DNA of 31,695 nt. Source: Betaproteobacteria bacterium (lineage in GTDB: Bacteria > Pseudomonadota > Gammaproteobacteria > Burkholderiales > Rhodocyclaceae). The position numbers and the translations under genes are program-made. The first letter of the stretch is position 1. Each line of letters starts with the position of its first letter. The stretch covers positions 1 to 31,695 of the forward strand of contig JADIYD010000011.1 in assembly GCA_016705475.1 (NCBI GenBank). Direction: 5' to 3'. Below the pieces are notes generated by a model. It made no database searches, was not told the origin of the DNA, and worked only from the letters and a program-made list of their open reading frames with translations. Shown in pieces: positions 16,889 through 24,890 of this stretch.

Positions 16889-16904
16889 TAGTCATTCGTG
16901 ACTA
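16889..16904. promoter_or_regulatory. Palindrome upstream of the response regulator (possible operator)
   Basis: TAGTCATTCGTGACTA is a perfect 6+6 inverted repeat with a 4-base centre, lying 52-67 bases upstream of the regulator start. Dimeric LuxR-type regulators often bind such sites. It could also be a small hairpin; no T-run follows. Confidence 0.35.
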
Positions 16905-16949
16905 GGGACGTACGATGAACGGAAAAGATGCTGCAGAAGCCGGGTAGCT

Positions 16950-17399
16950 TTAGTGCAAGCGTTCCTTCATGGCGCGCTGGGCTTCCCGCTTTGAATCCTT
17001 GTCCAGCGCGTCAGCACGTTTGTCGTGCTGCTTCTTGCCTTTGGCCAGACCGATTTCCAGCTTGATGCGGCCACGCACGAAATGCAGGTCGATGGGCACG
17101 AGCGTATAACCGGCGCGCTCTACCTTGCCGATCAGCTTGCCGATTTCGTTGGCGTGCAACAGCAATTTTCGGGTGCGGATCGGGTCGTGCTGATTGTGTG
17201 TGGAGGCGGTCGCCAGCGGACTGATGTGCATTCCGATCAGGTAAATCTCGCCACTCTTGATGATGACGTAGGATTCCTTGATGTTCATGCGGCCTGCACG
17301 AATGGCCTTGACCTCCCAGCCTTCGAGGGCAATCCCTGCTTCGTACTTTTCTTCGACAAAATAGTCGTGAAAGGCTTTTTTATTGACCGTAATGCTCAT
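16950..17399 (-). CDS. smpB: SsrA-binding protein SmpB
   Basis: Binds tmRNA and delivers it to stalled ribosomes in trans-translation. The 149-residue protein is full length: VNKKAFHDYFVEEKYEAGIA, LEGWEVKAIRAGRMNIKESY, EIYLIGMHISPL, DPIRTRKLLLHANEI, LVPIDLHFVRGRIKLEIGLA and a basic tail KGKKQHDKRADALDKDSKRE that inserts into the ribosomal decoding site. It is divergent from ratA, the usual arrangement in beta- and gammaproteobacteria, with only 58 bases between the two starts. No ssrA gene is seen in the window. Confidence 0.97.
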   Translation of the reverse strand: MSITVNKKAFHDYFVEEKYEAGIALEGWEVKAIRAGRMNIKESYVIIKSGEIYLIGMHISPLATASTHNQHDPIRTRKLLLHANEIGKLIGKVERAGYTLVPIDLHFVRGRIKLEIGLAKGKKQHDKRADALDKDSKREAQRAMKERLH

Positions 17400-17457
17400 G
17401 CTACCGGCTGTTCCTTTAAAATCGCGATTCTACAGGAAACAGGAATCCCGCCGCTGC

Positions 17458-17901
17458 ATGGCTCTCGTTGAAAAGACCGTCTTGATTGAGCAATCCGCCG
17501 AACGCATGTTCGAACTGGTGGATCGCTGTGAGGATTACCCCGCGTTTCTGCCCTGGTGCAGTCATACCGAGGTCAGGTTTCGCGACGCAGCGAAAACTGC
17601 GGCCACACTGCACATCAACTACCATTCGGTGAAATCCTGCTTTACGACGGAAAACGACAAGGAATTTCCGAGGTTGATGAAAATTCGGCTGGTTGATGGG
17701 CCATTTCGCCGGCTGGAGGGCTCATGGCACTTCAAGGTGCTGGCTGAGAATGCCTGCAAGATCGAATTCCAGTTGCACTACGAGTTTTCCAGCAAATTGT
17801 TCGAAAAGGTCATCGGCCCCGTGTTCAGTCACATTGCCAACACGTTTGTGGACGCCTTCGTGCGTCGCGCCGCGCAGGTTTATGGAGTCAGCCATGGCTG
17901 A
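17458..17901 (+). CDS. ratA: RatA-like START/polyketide-cyclase domain protein
   Basis: Member of the COQ10/RatA family (about 147 residues). In E. coli RatA was reported to interfere with ribosome subunit association; relatives (Coq10) bind ubiquinone, so the true role is unsettled. Motifs include EQSAERMFELVDRCEDYPAF, LPWCSHTEV, FTTENDKEFPRLMKIRLVDG, FRRLEGSWHFKVL and GPVFSHIANTFVDAFVRRAA. I chose the ATG at 17458 (MALVEKTVLI); a longer open frame begins at 17383 but overlaps the smpB start region. The stop overlaps rnfH by eight bases, and the smpB/ratA/rnfH neighbourhood is conserved. Confidence 0.9.
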   Translation: MALVEKTVLIEQSAERMFELVDRCEDYPAFLPWCSHTEVRFRDAAKTAATLHINYHSVKSCFTTENDKEFPRLMKIRLVDGPFRRLEGSWHFKVLAENACKIEFQLHYEFSSKLFEKVIGPVFSHIANTFVDAFVRRAAQVYGVSHG

Positions 17902-18217
17902 AACGTTAAGTATCGAAATTTGTTATGCCGTTCCTGGCAAGCAGGAGCTTCTCCGTCTCAAACTGGACGAAGGTTCAACGCTGCAGCAGGCACTGGATGC
18001 ATCGGGCTTGCTCGAGAAATACCCGGAAATCGACCTGAAAAAGAACAAGTTCGGTATCTGGAACAAGCTTTCCAAGCCGGATTCAGTCTTGCGAAATCTG
18101 GATCGCATCGAGATTTACCGACCGCTGATTGCCGATCCGAAAGAGGTTCGGAAGCAACGTGCTGCTGAAGGCAAAGTGATGAAAAAAGGCGCCGGTGATG
18201 CCGACGCCGAGGGCTGA
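17894..18217 (+). CDS. rnfH: RnfH family ubiquitin-like protein
   Basis: Small beta-grasp protein (107 residues) of the RnfH/UPF0125 family, function unresolved despite its name. The body reads LSIEICYAVPGKQELLRLKL, EGSTLQQALDASGLLEKYPE, KFGIWNKLSKPDSVLRNLDR and IEIYRPLIADPKEVRKQRA, the last block being a family hallmark. The C-terminus is a charged tail ending in GDADAEG. The ATG at 17894 lies inside the last codons of ratA, indicating coupled translation. Confidence 0.92.
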   Translation: MAETLSIEICYAVPGKQELLRLKLDEGSTLQQALDASGLLEKYPEIDLKKNKFGIWNKLSKPDSVLRNLDRIEIYRPLIADPKEVRKQRAAEGKVMKKGAGDADAEG

Positions 18218-18226
18218 CGCATCAGC

Positions 18227-18727
18227 TTACTGGCAGGACTCTGCCAATAACTTGCGGGCGCGTTCTATTTCCAGGGCTCGCTGGGCGGCATCCATGGCGC
18301 TTCGCTCGCCGTCGGCGCCAACCGTGTTGATCGGCTGATTTGACTCGAGCGCGACCAGGTTGCGCCGGGCGCGGTCGCAGTTCTCACTTTTGTCTTTTTG
18401 GGCGGCTTGCTCCTTGGCTTGCTTGTCAGCCTTCTCTCTCGATTCCTGCTGCCGTTTCTTGAACTCAAGATCCTTTTCCGCGATGTTCTTCGGCGCTTCG
18501 GGGATTTTCGGGGTGTCGGCTGTTTTTTCCGGGAGTGCTTCAGAAACGACAGTGGGCTTCACGCCACCAATGGATCGTCTTCCCTTGGCTGTTGACGGCG
18601 GTGGATAGTCAGAAACGACGGTCTGGCCGTTACTGTCCTTCCATTGATAAGTTTCCGCCTGGGCTGATGGCAATGCCACGGTCAACGGGAAAAAAAGGGC
18701 AAAAATGAAGCAGGATTTCGAGGTCAT
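18227..18727 (-). CDS. DUF4124 domain-containing exported protein
   Basis: 166-residue protein of unknown function. An N-terminal signal peptide (FIFALFFPLTVALPSAQA, cleavage likely after AQA) is followed by the DUF4124 motif ETYQWKDSNGQTVVSDYPPP near residues 25-44. A long charged helix follows, rich in K, E, Q (LEFKKRQQESREKADKQAKE), then the C-terminal ENCDRARRNLVALES. DUF4124 proteins are common periplasmic proteins in betaproteobacteria. It converges on rnfH (9-base gap) and is divergent from guaB (63 bases), with which it must share a promoter region. Confidence 0.85.
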   Translation of the reverse strand: MTSKSCFIFALFFPLTVALPSAQAETYQWKDSNGQTVVSDYPPPSTAKGRRSIGGVKPTVVSEALPEKTADTPKIPEAPKNIAEKDLEFKKRQQESREKADKQAKEQAAQKDKSENCDRARRNLVALESNQPINTVGADGERSAMDAAQRALEIERARKLLAESCQ

Positions 18728-18749
18728 CAGGGTTTCCTTGGCTTTTCTG

Positions 18750-18755
18750 TATAAT
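18750..18755 (+). promoter_or_regulatory. Candidate -10 box of guaB
   Basis: A perfect TATAAT 35 bases before the guaB ATG. The -35 region is weak. It sits in the short gap shared with the divergent DUF4124 gene. Confidence 0.5.
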
Positions 18756-18790
18756 ACGATTTTGTGACCTTGGATTAAAGGCTAAAGGCC

Positions 18791-20254
18791 ATGCGACTGC
18801 TGCAAAAAGCACTGACTTTCGACGACGTTCTGCTCGTCCCCGCACATTCCCAGATTCTTCCCCGCGATGTTAGCTTGGCTACCCGGCTGACCCGCAACAT
18901 CACCCTGAACCTGCCGCTACTCTCCGCCGCCATGGATACCGTGACGGAAGGCCGCCTTGCGATCGCAATGGCGCAGGAGGGGGGTATCGGCATCATCCAC
19001 AAGAATCTGTCCTCCAAGGCCCAGGCGGCCGAGGTGGCCAGGGTCAAGCGTTTCGAGTCGGGCATTCTCAAGGATCCGATTACCGTTTCGCCGACCATGA
19101 CGGTACGTGACGTCATCGAGATTACCCGTCAGTACAAGATTTCCGGTCTGCCGGTGATTGATCGGTCGGGCAAGGTGGTGGGTATCGTTACCAACCGCGA
19201 CCTGCGTTTCGAAACCAATCTCGATCAGCCGGTCAAGGCCATCATGACGCCGCGCAAGCGCCTCGTCACGGTCAAGGAAGGCGCCAGCGTAGACGATGCC
19301 AAGGAACTGATCCGCAAGCACCGTCTGGAGCGCGTGCTGGTTATTGACGATGATTGGCACATGCGTGGCCTGATCACGGTCAAGGACATTCTCAAGTCCA
19401 CCGAGCACCCGCTCGCCAACAAGGATTCGTTGGGCCGCCTGCGTGCTGGCGCGGCTGTCGGCGTTGGTGCCGGTACCGAGGAGCGCGTCGAACTGCTGGC
19501 TGAGGCTGGCGTAGACGTAATCGTGGTCGACACTGCTCATGGCCACTCGCAGGGCGTTCTCGACCGCGTTAAATGGGTCAAAAAGAACTATCCGCAGATC
19601 GAAGTCATCGGCGGCAACATCGCCACGGCCGATGCGGCACGGGCGCTCGTCGATATGGGTGCCGATGGCGTCAAGGTCGGCATCGGTCCCGGCTCCATCT
19701 GTACGACACGTATCGTCGCCGGTGTTGGTGTGCCGCAAATCACCGCCATCCAGAATGTGTCCGATTCGCTCAAAGGCTCTGGTGTGCCGATGATCGCCGA
19801 TGGCGGCATCCGTTATTCCGGCGATATCGCCAAGGCGATTGCCGCCGGTGCGGATACAGTCATGCTGGGTGGTTTGTTCGCCGGTACCGAAGAAGCGCCG
19901 GGCGAGGTTGAGCTGTTCCAGGGACGTTCCTACAAATCCTATCGCGGCATGGGCTCGCTGGGTGCCATGCAGGCTGGTTCGTCGGATCGCTATTTCCAGG
20001 AAACGACTTCCAACGTCGATAAATTCGTGCCTGAAGGTATCGAAGGTCGCGTTCCCTACAAGGGCTCCGTGCTTGCCGTGATTCACCAGCTGATGGGCGG
20101 TCTGCGCTCGTCGATGGGTTACCTTGGCAGCCCGAGCATCAACCACATGCACGACAACGCCTGTTTCGTCGAAATCACCTCGGCCGGTATCCGCGAATCT
20201 CACGTCCACGACGTGCAGATCACCAAAGAAGCGCCGAACTACCACCTCGACTGA
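18791..20254 (+). CDS. guaB: Inosine-5'-monophosphate dehydrogenase
   Basis: Oxidises IMP to XMP with NAD, the rate-limiting step of guanine nucleotide synthesis. The 487-residue protein is full length. It starts LQKALTFDDVLLVPAHSQIL, has LLSAAMDTVTEGRLAIAMAQ and GGIGIIHKNLS, then two CBS domains (about residues 95-205). The barrel resumes with VDVIVVDTAHGHSQGVLDRV, GGNIATADAARALVDMGADG, and the catalytic loop GIGPGSICTTRIVAGVGVPQ with its active-site Cys. The flap region contains YRGMGSLGAMQ. An AAAGG site lies nine bases before the ATG. guaA follows on the same strand, but a terminator hairpin lies between them. Confidence 0.97.
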   Translation: MRLLQKALTFDDVLLVPAHSQILPRDVSLATRLTRNITLNLPLLSAAMDTVTEGRLAIAMAQEGGIGIIHKNLSSKAQAAEVARVKRFESGILKDPITVSPTMTVRDVIEITRQYKISGLPVIDRSGKVVGIVTNRDLRFETNLDQPVKAIMTPRKRLVTVKEGASVDDAKELIRKHRLERVLVIDDDWHMRGLITVKDILKSTEHPLANKDSLGRLRAGAAVGVGAGTEERVELLAEAGVDVIVVDTAHGHSQGVLDRVKWVKKNYPQIEVIGGNIATADAARALVDMGADGVKVGIGPGSICTTRIVAGVGVPQITAIQNVSDSLKGSGVPMIADGGIRYSGDIAKAIAAGADTVMLGGLFAGTEEAPGEVELFQGRSYKSYRGMGSLGAMQAGSSDRYFQETTSNVDKFVPEGIEGRVPYKGSVLAVIHQLMGGLRSSMGYLGSPSINHMHDNACFVEITSAGIRESHVHDVQITKEAPNYHLD

Positions 20255-20272
20255 TCTTTTCCGTGTTACTGA

Positions 20273-20297
20273 GGGCGGCTCCGGGAGCCGCCCTTTT
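20273..20297 (+). terminator. Intrinsic terminator between guaB and guaA
   Basis: GGGCGGCTC pairs with GAGCCGCCC around a short loop and is followed by a five-T run. It ends about 17 bases before the guaA ATG, so it could attenuate read-through into guaA. Confidence 0.85.
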
Positions 20298-20314
20298 TAT
20301 TCAAGGTTTTGAAA

Positions 20315-21949
20315 ATGGCTCACCAGAAAATCCTCATCCTCGATTTCGGTTCTCAGGTCACCCAGCTGATCGCCCGCCGCGTGCGCGAAGCCAAGGTGTT
20401 CTGCGAAATCCATCCGTACGATGTTTCGGACGAATTCATCCGCAACTACGGCGCCCAGGGCATCATCCTGTCCGGCGGCCCGAGTTCGGTGACCGAAGGC
20501 GATACGCCGCGCGCGCCGGAAGTTGTTTTCCAGCTGGGTGTTCCAGTCCTGGGGATCTGCTACGGCATGCAGACCATGGCCCAGCAACTCGGTGGCAAGG
20601 TGATGACCGCTGAATCGGCCGGCAAGTCCCGTGAATTCGGTTACTCCGAAGTTCGCGCCCACGGCCATACGGCACTGCTCAACGACATTGCCGACTTCTA
20701 CAGCCCCGAAGGCCACGGCATGCTCAAGGTCTGGATGAGCCATGGTGACTCCGTCATGGAACTGCCGGCCGGCTTCGTCAAGATGGCTTCAACCGCCTCA
20801 TGCCCGATTGCCGCGATGGCCGACGAGAGCCGCAAGTACTACGCCGTCCAGTTCCACCCGGAAGTGACGCACACACAGCAAGGACGCGCCATTCTCGAAC
20901 GTTTCGTGCACGGTATCTGCGGCTGCGGCACCGACTGGGTCATGGGCGACTACATCGCCGAAGCCGTCGACGCCATCCAGCGCCAGGTTGGTGATGAAGA
21001 AGTCATCCTCGGCCTCTCCGGTGGCGTTGATTCCAGCGTTGCCGCGGCGCTCATCCACAAGGCGATCGGCGACCAGCTGACCTGCGTCTTCGTCGATCAC
21101 GGCCTGCTGCGCCTGAACGAGGGTGACATGGTCATGGAGATGTTCGCCCGTAACCTGGGCGTCAAGGTCATCCGCGTCGATGCCGTCGATGCCTTCATGG
21201 GCAAGCTGGCCGGCGTCTCCGACCCGGAACAGAAGCGCAAGATTATCGGCAAGGAATTCGTCGAGGTCTTCCAGTCCGAATCCAAGAAGCTGAGCGCCGC
21301 CAAGTGGCTGGCTCAGGGCACCATCTACCCGGACGTGATCGAGTCGGCAGGCAAGGGCAAGAAGGGCGCCCACACCATCAAGAGCCACCATAACGTCGGC
21401 GGCCTGCCGGAAGACATGCATCTGAAACTGCTCGAGCCGCTGCGCGAGCTGTTCAAGGACGAAGTCCGCGAACTCGGCGTCGCGCTCGGTCTGCCGCGCG
21501 AGATGGTCTATCGTCACCCGTTCCCCGGTCCGGGCCTGGGGGTTCGGATTCTTGGCGAGGTGACGCTGAAGGCGGCACATCTGCTGCAACGCGCTGATGC
21601 CATCTTCATCGATGAACTGCGCGCGACGCACGCTACCGAGCGCGATGTGGCTTCCGGTGCCTGCACGGCTGCTGATGTCGGCAAGAGCTGGTACGACCTG
21701 ACCAGCCAGGCTTTCGCTGTCTTCCTGCCGGTCAAGAGCGTTGGCGTGATGGGTGATGGTCGTACCTACGAAAACGTCGTTGCCTTGCGCGCCGTGGTGA
21801 CCAGCGATTTCATGACCGCCCATTGGGCGCACCTGCCGTATGAGTTGCTTGGCCGGGTCTCGAACCGGATCATCAACGAAGTGCGCGGCTTGAATCGTGT
21901 TGTCTATGACGTTTCGGGCAAGCCGCCAGCGACCATCGAGTGGGAATGA
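20315..21949 (+). CDS. guaA: GMP synthase (glutamine-hydrolysing)
   Basis: Aminates XMP to GMP. The N-terminal class I glutaminase has ILILDFGSQVTQLIARRVRE, GIILSGGPSSV, LGICYGMQTMAQQLGG (nucleophile Cys82) and QFHPEVTHTQQG. The ATP-pyrophosphatase domain has the P-loop LGLSGGVDSSVAAALIH, followed by FVDHGLLRLNEGD, KWLAQGTIYPDVIESAGKGK and SHHNVGGLPEDM. The C-terminal dimerisation domain ends RVVYDVSGKPPATIEWE. I use the ATG at 20315 (AAGG eight bases before) over a TTG two codons upstream. The 3' end is a known integration site for islands, and an integrase gene follows here; the reading frame is complete, as expected when the inserting element restores the gene end. Confidence 0.97.
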   Translation: MAHQKILILDFGSQVTQLIARRVREAKVFCEIHPYDVSDEFIRNYGAQGIILSGGPSSVTEGDTPRAPEVVFQLGVPVLGICYGMQTMAQQLGGKVMTAESAGKSREFGYSEVRAHGHTALLNDIADFYSPEGHGMLKVWMSHGDSVMELPAGFVKMASTASCPIAAMADESRKYYAVQFHPEVTHTQQGRAILERFVHGICGCGTDWVMGDYIAEAVDAIQRQVGDEEVILGLSGGVDSSVAAALIHKAIGDQLTCVFVDHGLLRLNEGDMVMEMFARNLGVKVIRVDAVDAFMGKLAGVSDPEQKRKIIGKEFVEVFQSESKKLSAAKWLAQGTIYPDVIESAGKGKKGAHTIKSHHNVGGLPEDMHLKLLEPLRELFKDEVRELGVALGLPREMVYRHPFPGPGLGVRILGEVTLKAAHLLQRADAIFIDELRATHATERDVASGACTAADVGKSWYDLTSQAFAVFLPVKSVGVMGDGRTYENVVALRAVVTSDFMTAHWAHLPYELLGRVSNRIINEVRGLNRVVYDVSGKPPATIEWE

Positions 21950-21992
21950 TTCGATAGCGTTTAACACTGTCCCATAGCGGTTCATTTCTGAT

Positions 21993-22025
21993 AAAGACCC
22001 TTTATAAAACAAGGGTCTTTTCTTT
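21993..22025 (+). terminator. Intrinsic terminator after guaA
   Basis: AAAGACCCTT (21993-22002) pairs with AAGGGTCTTT (22011-22020), followed by a T-rich tract. It lies 43 bases after the guaA stop and insulates the integrase from guaA transcription. Confidence 0.85.
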
Positions 22026-22066
22026 TATATCGTCTCATGTAGTATCTAGACATCCCATCATTTTTG

Positions 22067-22141
22067 TCGGTAGATGTGACGGTAGAATTATTGGTATATA
22101 GAACGGTGAACTGTCTACCGTCTTGATGATCTGACGGTAGA
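22067..22141. repeat. Repeated GACGGTAGA motif, candidate integrase arm sites
   Basis: The 9-base motif GACGGTAGA occurs at 22078-22086 and 22133-22141 and inverted at 22114-22122; 22067-22074 holds the shortened TCGGTAGA. All lie between the putative attachment site and the integrase start, where arm-binding sites of tyrosine integrases are found. They may also regulate the integrase promoter. Confidence 0.6.
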
Positions 22142-22164
22142 CGTGAGTAATGGAGGTGAACGCA

Positions 22165-23445
22165 ATGGCACTGACTGATGCGAAGCTCAAGAACCTCAAG
22201 CCACAGGAAAAGATCTATAAGGTTGCAGATCGTGACGGCATGTATGTGGTGGTGTGGCCAAAGGGGGTCATCGCCTTCCGTTATGACTACCGTTTAGCCA
22301 GTCGGCGCGAAACTCTTACCCTGGGCCAGTACGACGAGTTTCAAGCCAGCCGGCCCAAGCGTGATCCCGAGACCATCAAGTACGGGGATCCACTCTCGCT
22401 GGCCGATGCCCGCGAACTGCTGATGCGGGCCAAGAATGCTGTCAGCCGTGGTGAGTCACCGGCACGTGATAAGGCTGACGGTAAAAAGGGGCTTCGGGAA
22501 TCGGGAACTTTTCAGACCTTTGCCGAAATCTGGTTGCGCGACGCCGGTTTGGCAGACAGTACAGCAGCGATGCGTAAGAGCATCCTTGATCGCGACGTGT
22601 TGCCTAAGTTAGGCAAACGCAAGCTGGAAGAAATTACGCCAAGCCAAGTGCTAGCTCTGTGCGAGAAGATCAAAGAACGTGGGGCGCCGGCCACGGCGGT
22701 ATACACGCCCGCGAAATCATCCAGCAAGTCCACCGTCACGCCATGTCCCGCGGCCTCAAGATTGAAAACCCAGCCGAGAGTGTCAAGGCTTCAGCCATTG
22801 CTACATTCAAGCCGCGTGAGCGGGCTTTGACGCCGGGGAGATACAGACGTTTTTTTCGTACTCGATACCGTCGGGACTTTGCCCACACTTAAACTCGGCA
22901 TCAAGTTGGTCCTGCTAACCATGTGTCGCAAGGGTGAATTGTTGCAGGCGACCTGGAAGGAAGTTGATTTCGAGGCAGCCACCTGGACGGTTCCGGCCGA
23001 GCGCATGAAGGCTCGTCGGCCGCACGTCGTCTATTTGAGCCAACAAGCCCTTGATTTGCTCGTAGGGCTCAAGACTTGTGCCGGCAGTAGCCCATACCTG
23101 CTCCCCGGTCGATATGAGACGGATAAACCGATGAGCGATGCAACGCTCAATCGTGTGATTACTGCGGTAGTCGAGAAGGCACAAAAGGAGGGCCTTGATC
23201 TACCACACTTCTGCGTCCATGACCTACGCCGGACAGCTTCGACACTGTTGCATGAGGCCGGTTTTAATACCGACTGGATCGAGAAGTGCTTGGCGCACGA
23301 GCAGCGAGGCGTACGCGCCGTCTATAACAAGGCTGAGTACGCTGCTCAGCGCAGAGAAATGCTGCAAAATTGGGCCGATATGGTTGATGAATGGGTTGCT
23401 GGTGGTGCCAAATCGGTGCCATTGCGCACAGGTAGGAGCACGTAG
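22165..23445 (+). CDS. P4-type tyrosine integrase (frameshifted in this sequence)
   Basis: Site-specific recombinase expected to insert and, with an excisionase, excise the ICE. The N-terminal arm-binding DUF4102 domain reads LTDAKLKNLKPQEKIYKVAD, RDGMYVVVWPKG and LTLGQYDEF. The core-binding domain is FAEIWLRDAGLADSTAAMRK. The catalytic domain shows TMCRKGELLQATW (first Arg), HDLRRTASTLLHEAG (His-x-x-Arg), LAHEQRGVRAVYN (His) and the nucleophile Tyr of AVYNKAEYAAQRREM. The frame breaks near 22700 and twice between 22836 and 22858, consistent with three missing bases that cancel out. The start is the ATG at 22165, preceded by GGAGGTGA; an upstream ATG at 22150 is less well placed. Real inactivation cannot be excluded. 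About 180 bases without a recognisable gene follow. Confidence 0.88.
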
Positions 23446-23624
23446 CTTTTTAGCTGCCTTGCAGTGGCAAATGCATCGGCAGGGGGCTTTTCCATGTCCG
23501 AATAAGATCCACAATTTTCGGACACAGAGTCCCGTTGAGCGGCCTATCTACCCTTGGTGCTTCTTTGCGAGGGCCATAGCTTCGAGGCGAAGAGCCGTAC
23601 GACCAGAGCGATTTCGTCTATCGG

Positions 23625-24362
23625 TTATCCACCGAAGAATATTCGGCCAGTCCTTTCCCTGAAAGGAACGGAGTGAAATTTTTCTAGTTCGACTGCACGA
23701 AGAAGGTCAATTCCATACTCTTTGAAAACGAAAAGACCTGCGCGGCTCCAGGCCATATCCTTGATCTGGTGTACGGCGTTGATGGCATCCCGCTCTGTGG
23801 GTTGAGAAAGTAGGGCTCCGATGTACTTCCGAGCGACCTCAACGGCAACTTGAGCTTGTGAAATTCCATTGCCGTTACGCTTGCTTGGCAACGTCCTCAG
23901 ATTTTCGATACGGCTTTTCAAGCAGAGTAATGGATGAAGGATATGAAGTTGTTGCCCCCGACCTTCTATCATGATGGCGCGTTTCTTTACTTCCGACTCG
24001 TCGAGGCCGATGACTACGCTCAGAATGTCGATCAGCAGCTTCTTTCCCTCAACGCCTTGATAGAGCAATGTCGCCAAGTTCGACGTATTGTCGTCCATAG
24101 TGGCAAGCCTAATCTCAGCTCCCAGTTCCTTGGCCAACAACTCAGCATCTCGATGTGTGCCAAGAAAGTCTGCATCTTGTGTCAGATACAAGGATTCCAA
24201 CCTCGGCATAGGGATGTCGAAGTAATCCACCCAGAACGAGAGTGACTGGCCTCCGATGAGTATTACGGAGCCTGGGTTGGGTAACCGGGATAGTGCTGTG
24301 AAGAGGAGGTCAAGGTCTGGTGGAGTAAACCAGCCTAGATCCGAGGGGCTGCTAGTCTGCAT
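23625..24362 (-). CDS. Nucleotidyltransferase-like protein (AbiEii-like fold, putative)
   Basis: 245-residue protein I cannot assign to a named family. Features fit the nucleotidyltransferase fold: GG at residues 37-38 in VILIGGQSLSFWVDYF, an Asp-x-Asp pair at 63/65 in LTQDADFLGTHRDAELL, and a third possible acid, Asp112, in KKLLIDILSVVIG. The pattern hG-G-x(n)-DhD is shared with AbiEii/MenT-type toxins and with antibiotic nucleotidyltransferases. The C-terminal half (ILHPLLCLKSRIENLRTLPS onward) is helical, reminiscent of AbiEii proteins. It lies 12 bases after a 59-residue gene on the same strand, a two-gene layout typical of toxin-antitoxin or defence cargo. Its GC content is below that of the chromosomal genes. 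The role is inference only. Confidence 0.6.
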   Translation of the reverse strand: MQTSSPSDLGWFTPPDLDLLFTALSRLPNPGSVILIGGQSLSFWVDYFDIPMPRLESLYLTQDADFLGTHRDAELLAKELGAEIRLATMDDNTSNLATLLYQGVEGKKLLIDILSVVIGLDESEVKKRAIMIEGRGQQLHILHPLLCLKSRIENLRTLPSKRNGNGISQAQVAVEVARKYIGALLSQPTERDAINAVHQIKDMAWSRAGLFVFKEYGIDLLRAVELEKFHSVPFRERTGRIFFGG

Positions 24363-24374
24363 GCAGCAAGCGGG

Positions 24375-24554
24375 CTATCTAACCCAGCGAACCACCTTGA
24401 ACTGCGAAACGACACTCTTTGGGATAAGACGAGCTTGGTCAATCGCTTGCTCCTGAGACAAGCGCTGGTCTGCGGCACGGACAACAAAAGCCTCTTGCCG
24501 ATCCTTCTTGGACAAGGCGTACCCGTTGTATGAACCCACGTGTGCGGACTTCAA
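24375..24554 (-). CDS. Small hypothetical protein, first gene of the nucleotidyltransferase pair
   Basis: A TTG start at 24554 is preceded by AAGGAG seven bases upstream, giving 59 residues: KSAHVGSYNGYALSKKDRQE, AFVVRAADQRLSQEQAIDQA and RLIPKSVVSQFKVVRWVR. A longer open frame extends to 24614 but lacks a good ribosome site. The protein is basic (many K/R) and could be a small DNA- or protein-binding partner. Not recognised as a known family. It stops 12 bases before the nucleotidyltransferase-like gene, so the two are almost certainly cotranscribed. Confidence 0.5.
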   Translation of the reverse strand: MKSAHVGSYNGYALSKKDRQEAFVVRAADQRLSQEQAIDQARLIPKSVVSQFKVVRWVR

Positions 24555-24890
24555 AGCAAAACTCCTTCTGTTGATGGACTCTATAGTACGACAAACTTGA
24601 CCAAGATTGCACACGTGAATGAGTCTTCAAGATAGCAGAACAAGTTCATTTTTACCGAGCAAAGGGGGTGTATCGAGTTCTGTTTGTTGATTGGTTTCAT
24701 GTTCAGCAGTCAAAGTATCCGCTTTACACATTTGCTTTCGACCAAGAACGGTATTGCTTCTTAGAAAAAGATAGTTCCATATGAGATGCATTTTCGATGC
24801 CTTCTCTTGGTAGTGGAAATGTTAGCTGGATAGGTCGCCATAGGCTTGCAACCAGTGCCACCAGAGGTACTCTGAATTCAGGAGGCTGAG
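24555..24890. other. 336-base AT-rich intergenic region with a possible gene remnant
   Basis: Divergent promoter region for the small gene on the minus strand and the membrane protein on the plus strand. On the plus strand 24623-24784 is open for 53 codons and reads protein-like (VYRVLFVDWFHVQQSKYPLY, then FAFDQERYCFLEKDSSI), but it has no ATG or ribosome site. It may be the tail of a degraded gene. No clear promoter hexamers or hairpins were found. Confidence 0.3.

Noticed and set aside
18213..18226. Short GCTGA-CGCA-TCAGC inverted repeat between rnfH and the DUF4124 gene
   Set aside because: Only five pairs and no T-run on either strand; too weak to call a terminator.
18917..20245. 442-codon minus-strand open frame opposite guaB
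   Set aside because: Antisense of guaB with no ribosome site or family features; a codon-bias effect.
20798..22012. 404-codon minus-strand open frame opposite guaA
   Set aside because: Antisense shadow of guaA, running into the guaA terminator.
23586..23686. Plus-strand open stretch reading EEPYDQSDFVYRL just after the integrase
   Set aside because: No start codon, a stop just upstream, and most of it is antisense to the C-terminus of the nucleotidyltransferase-like gene; taken as chance.
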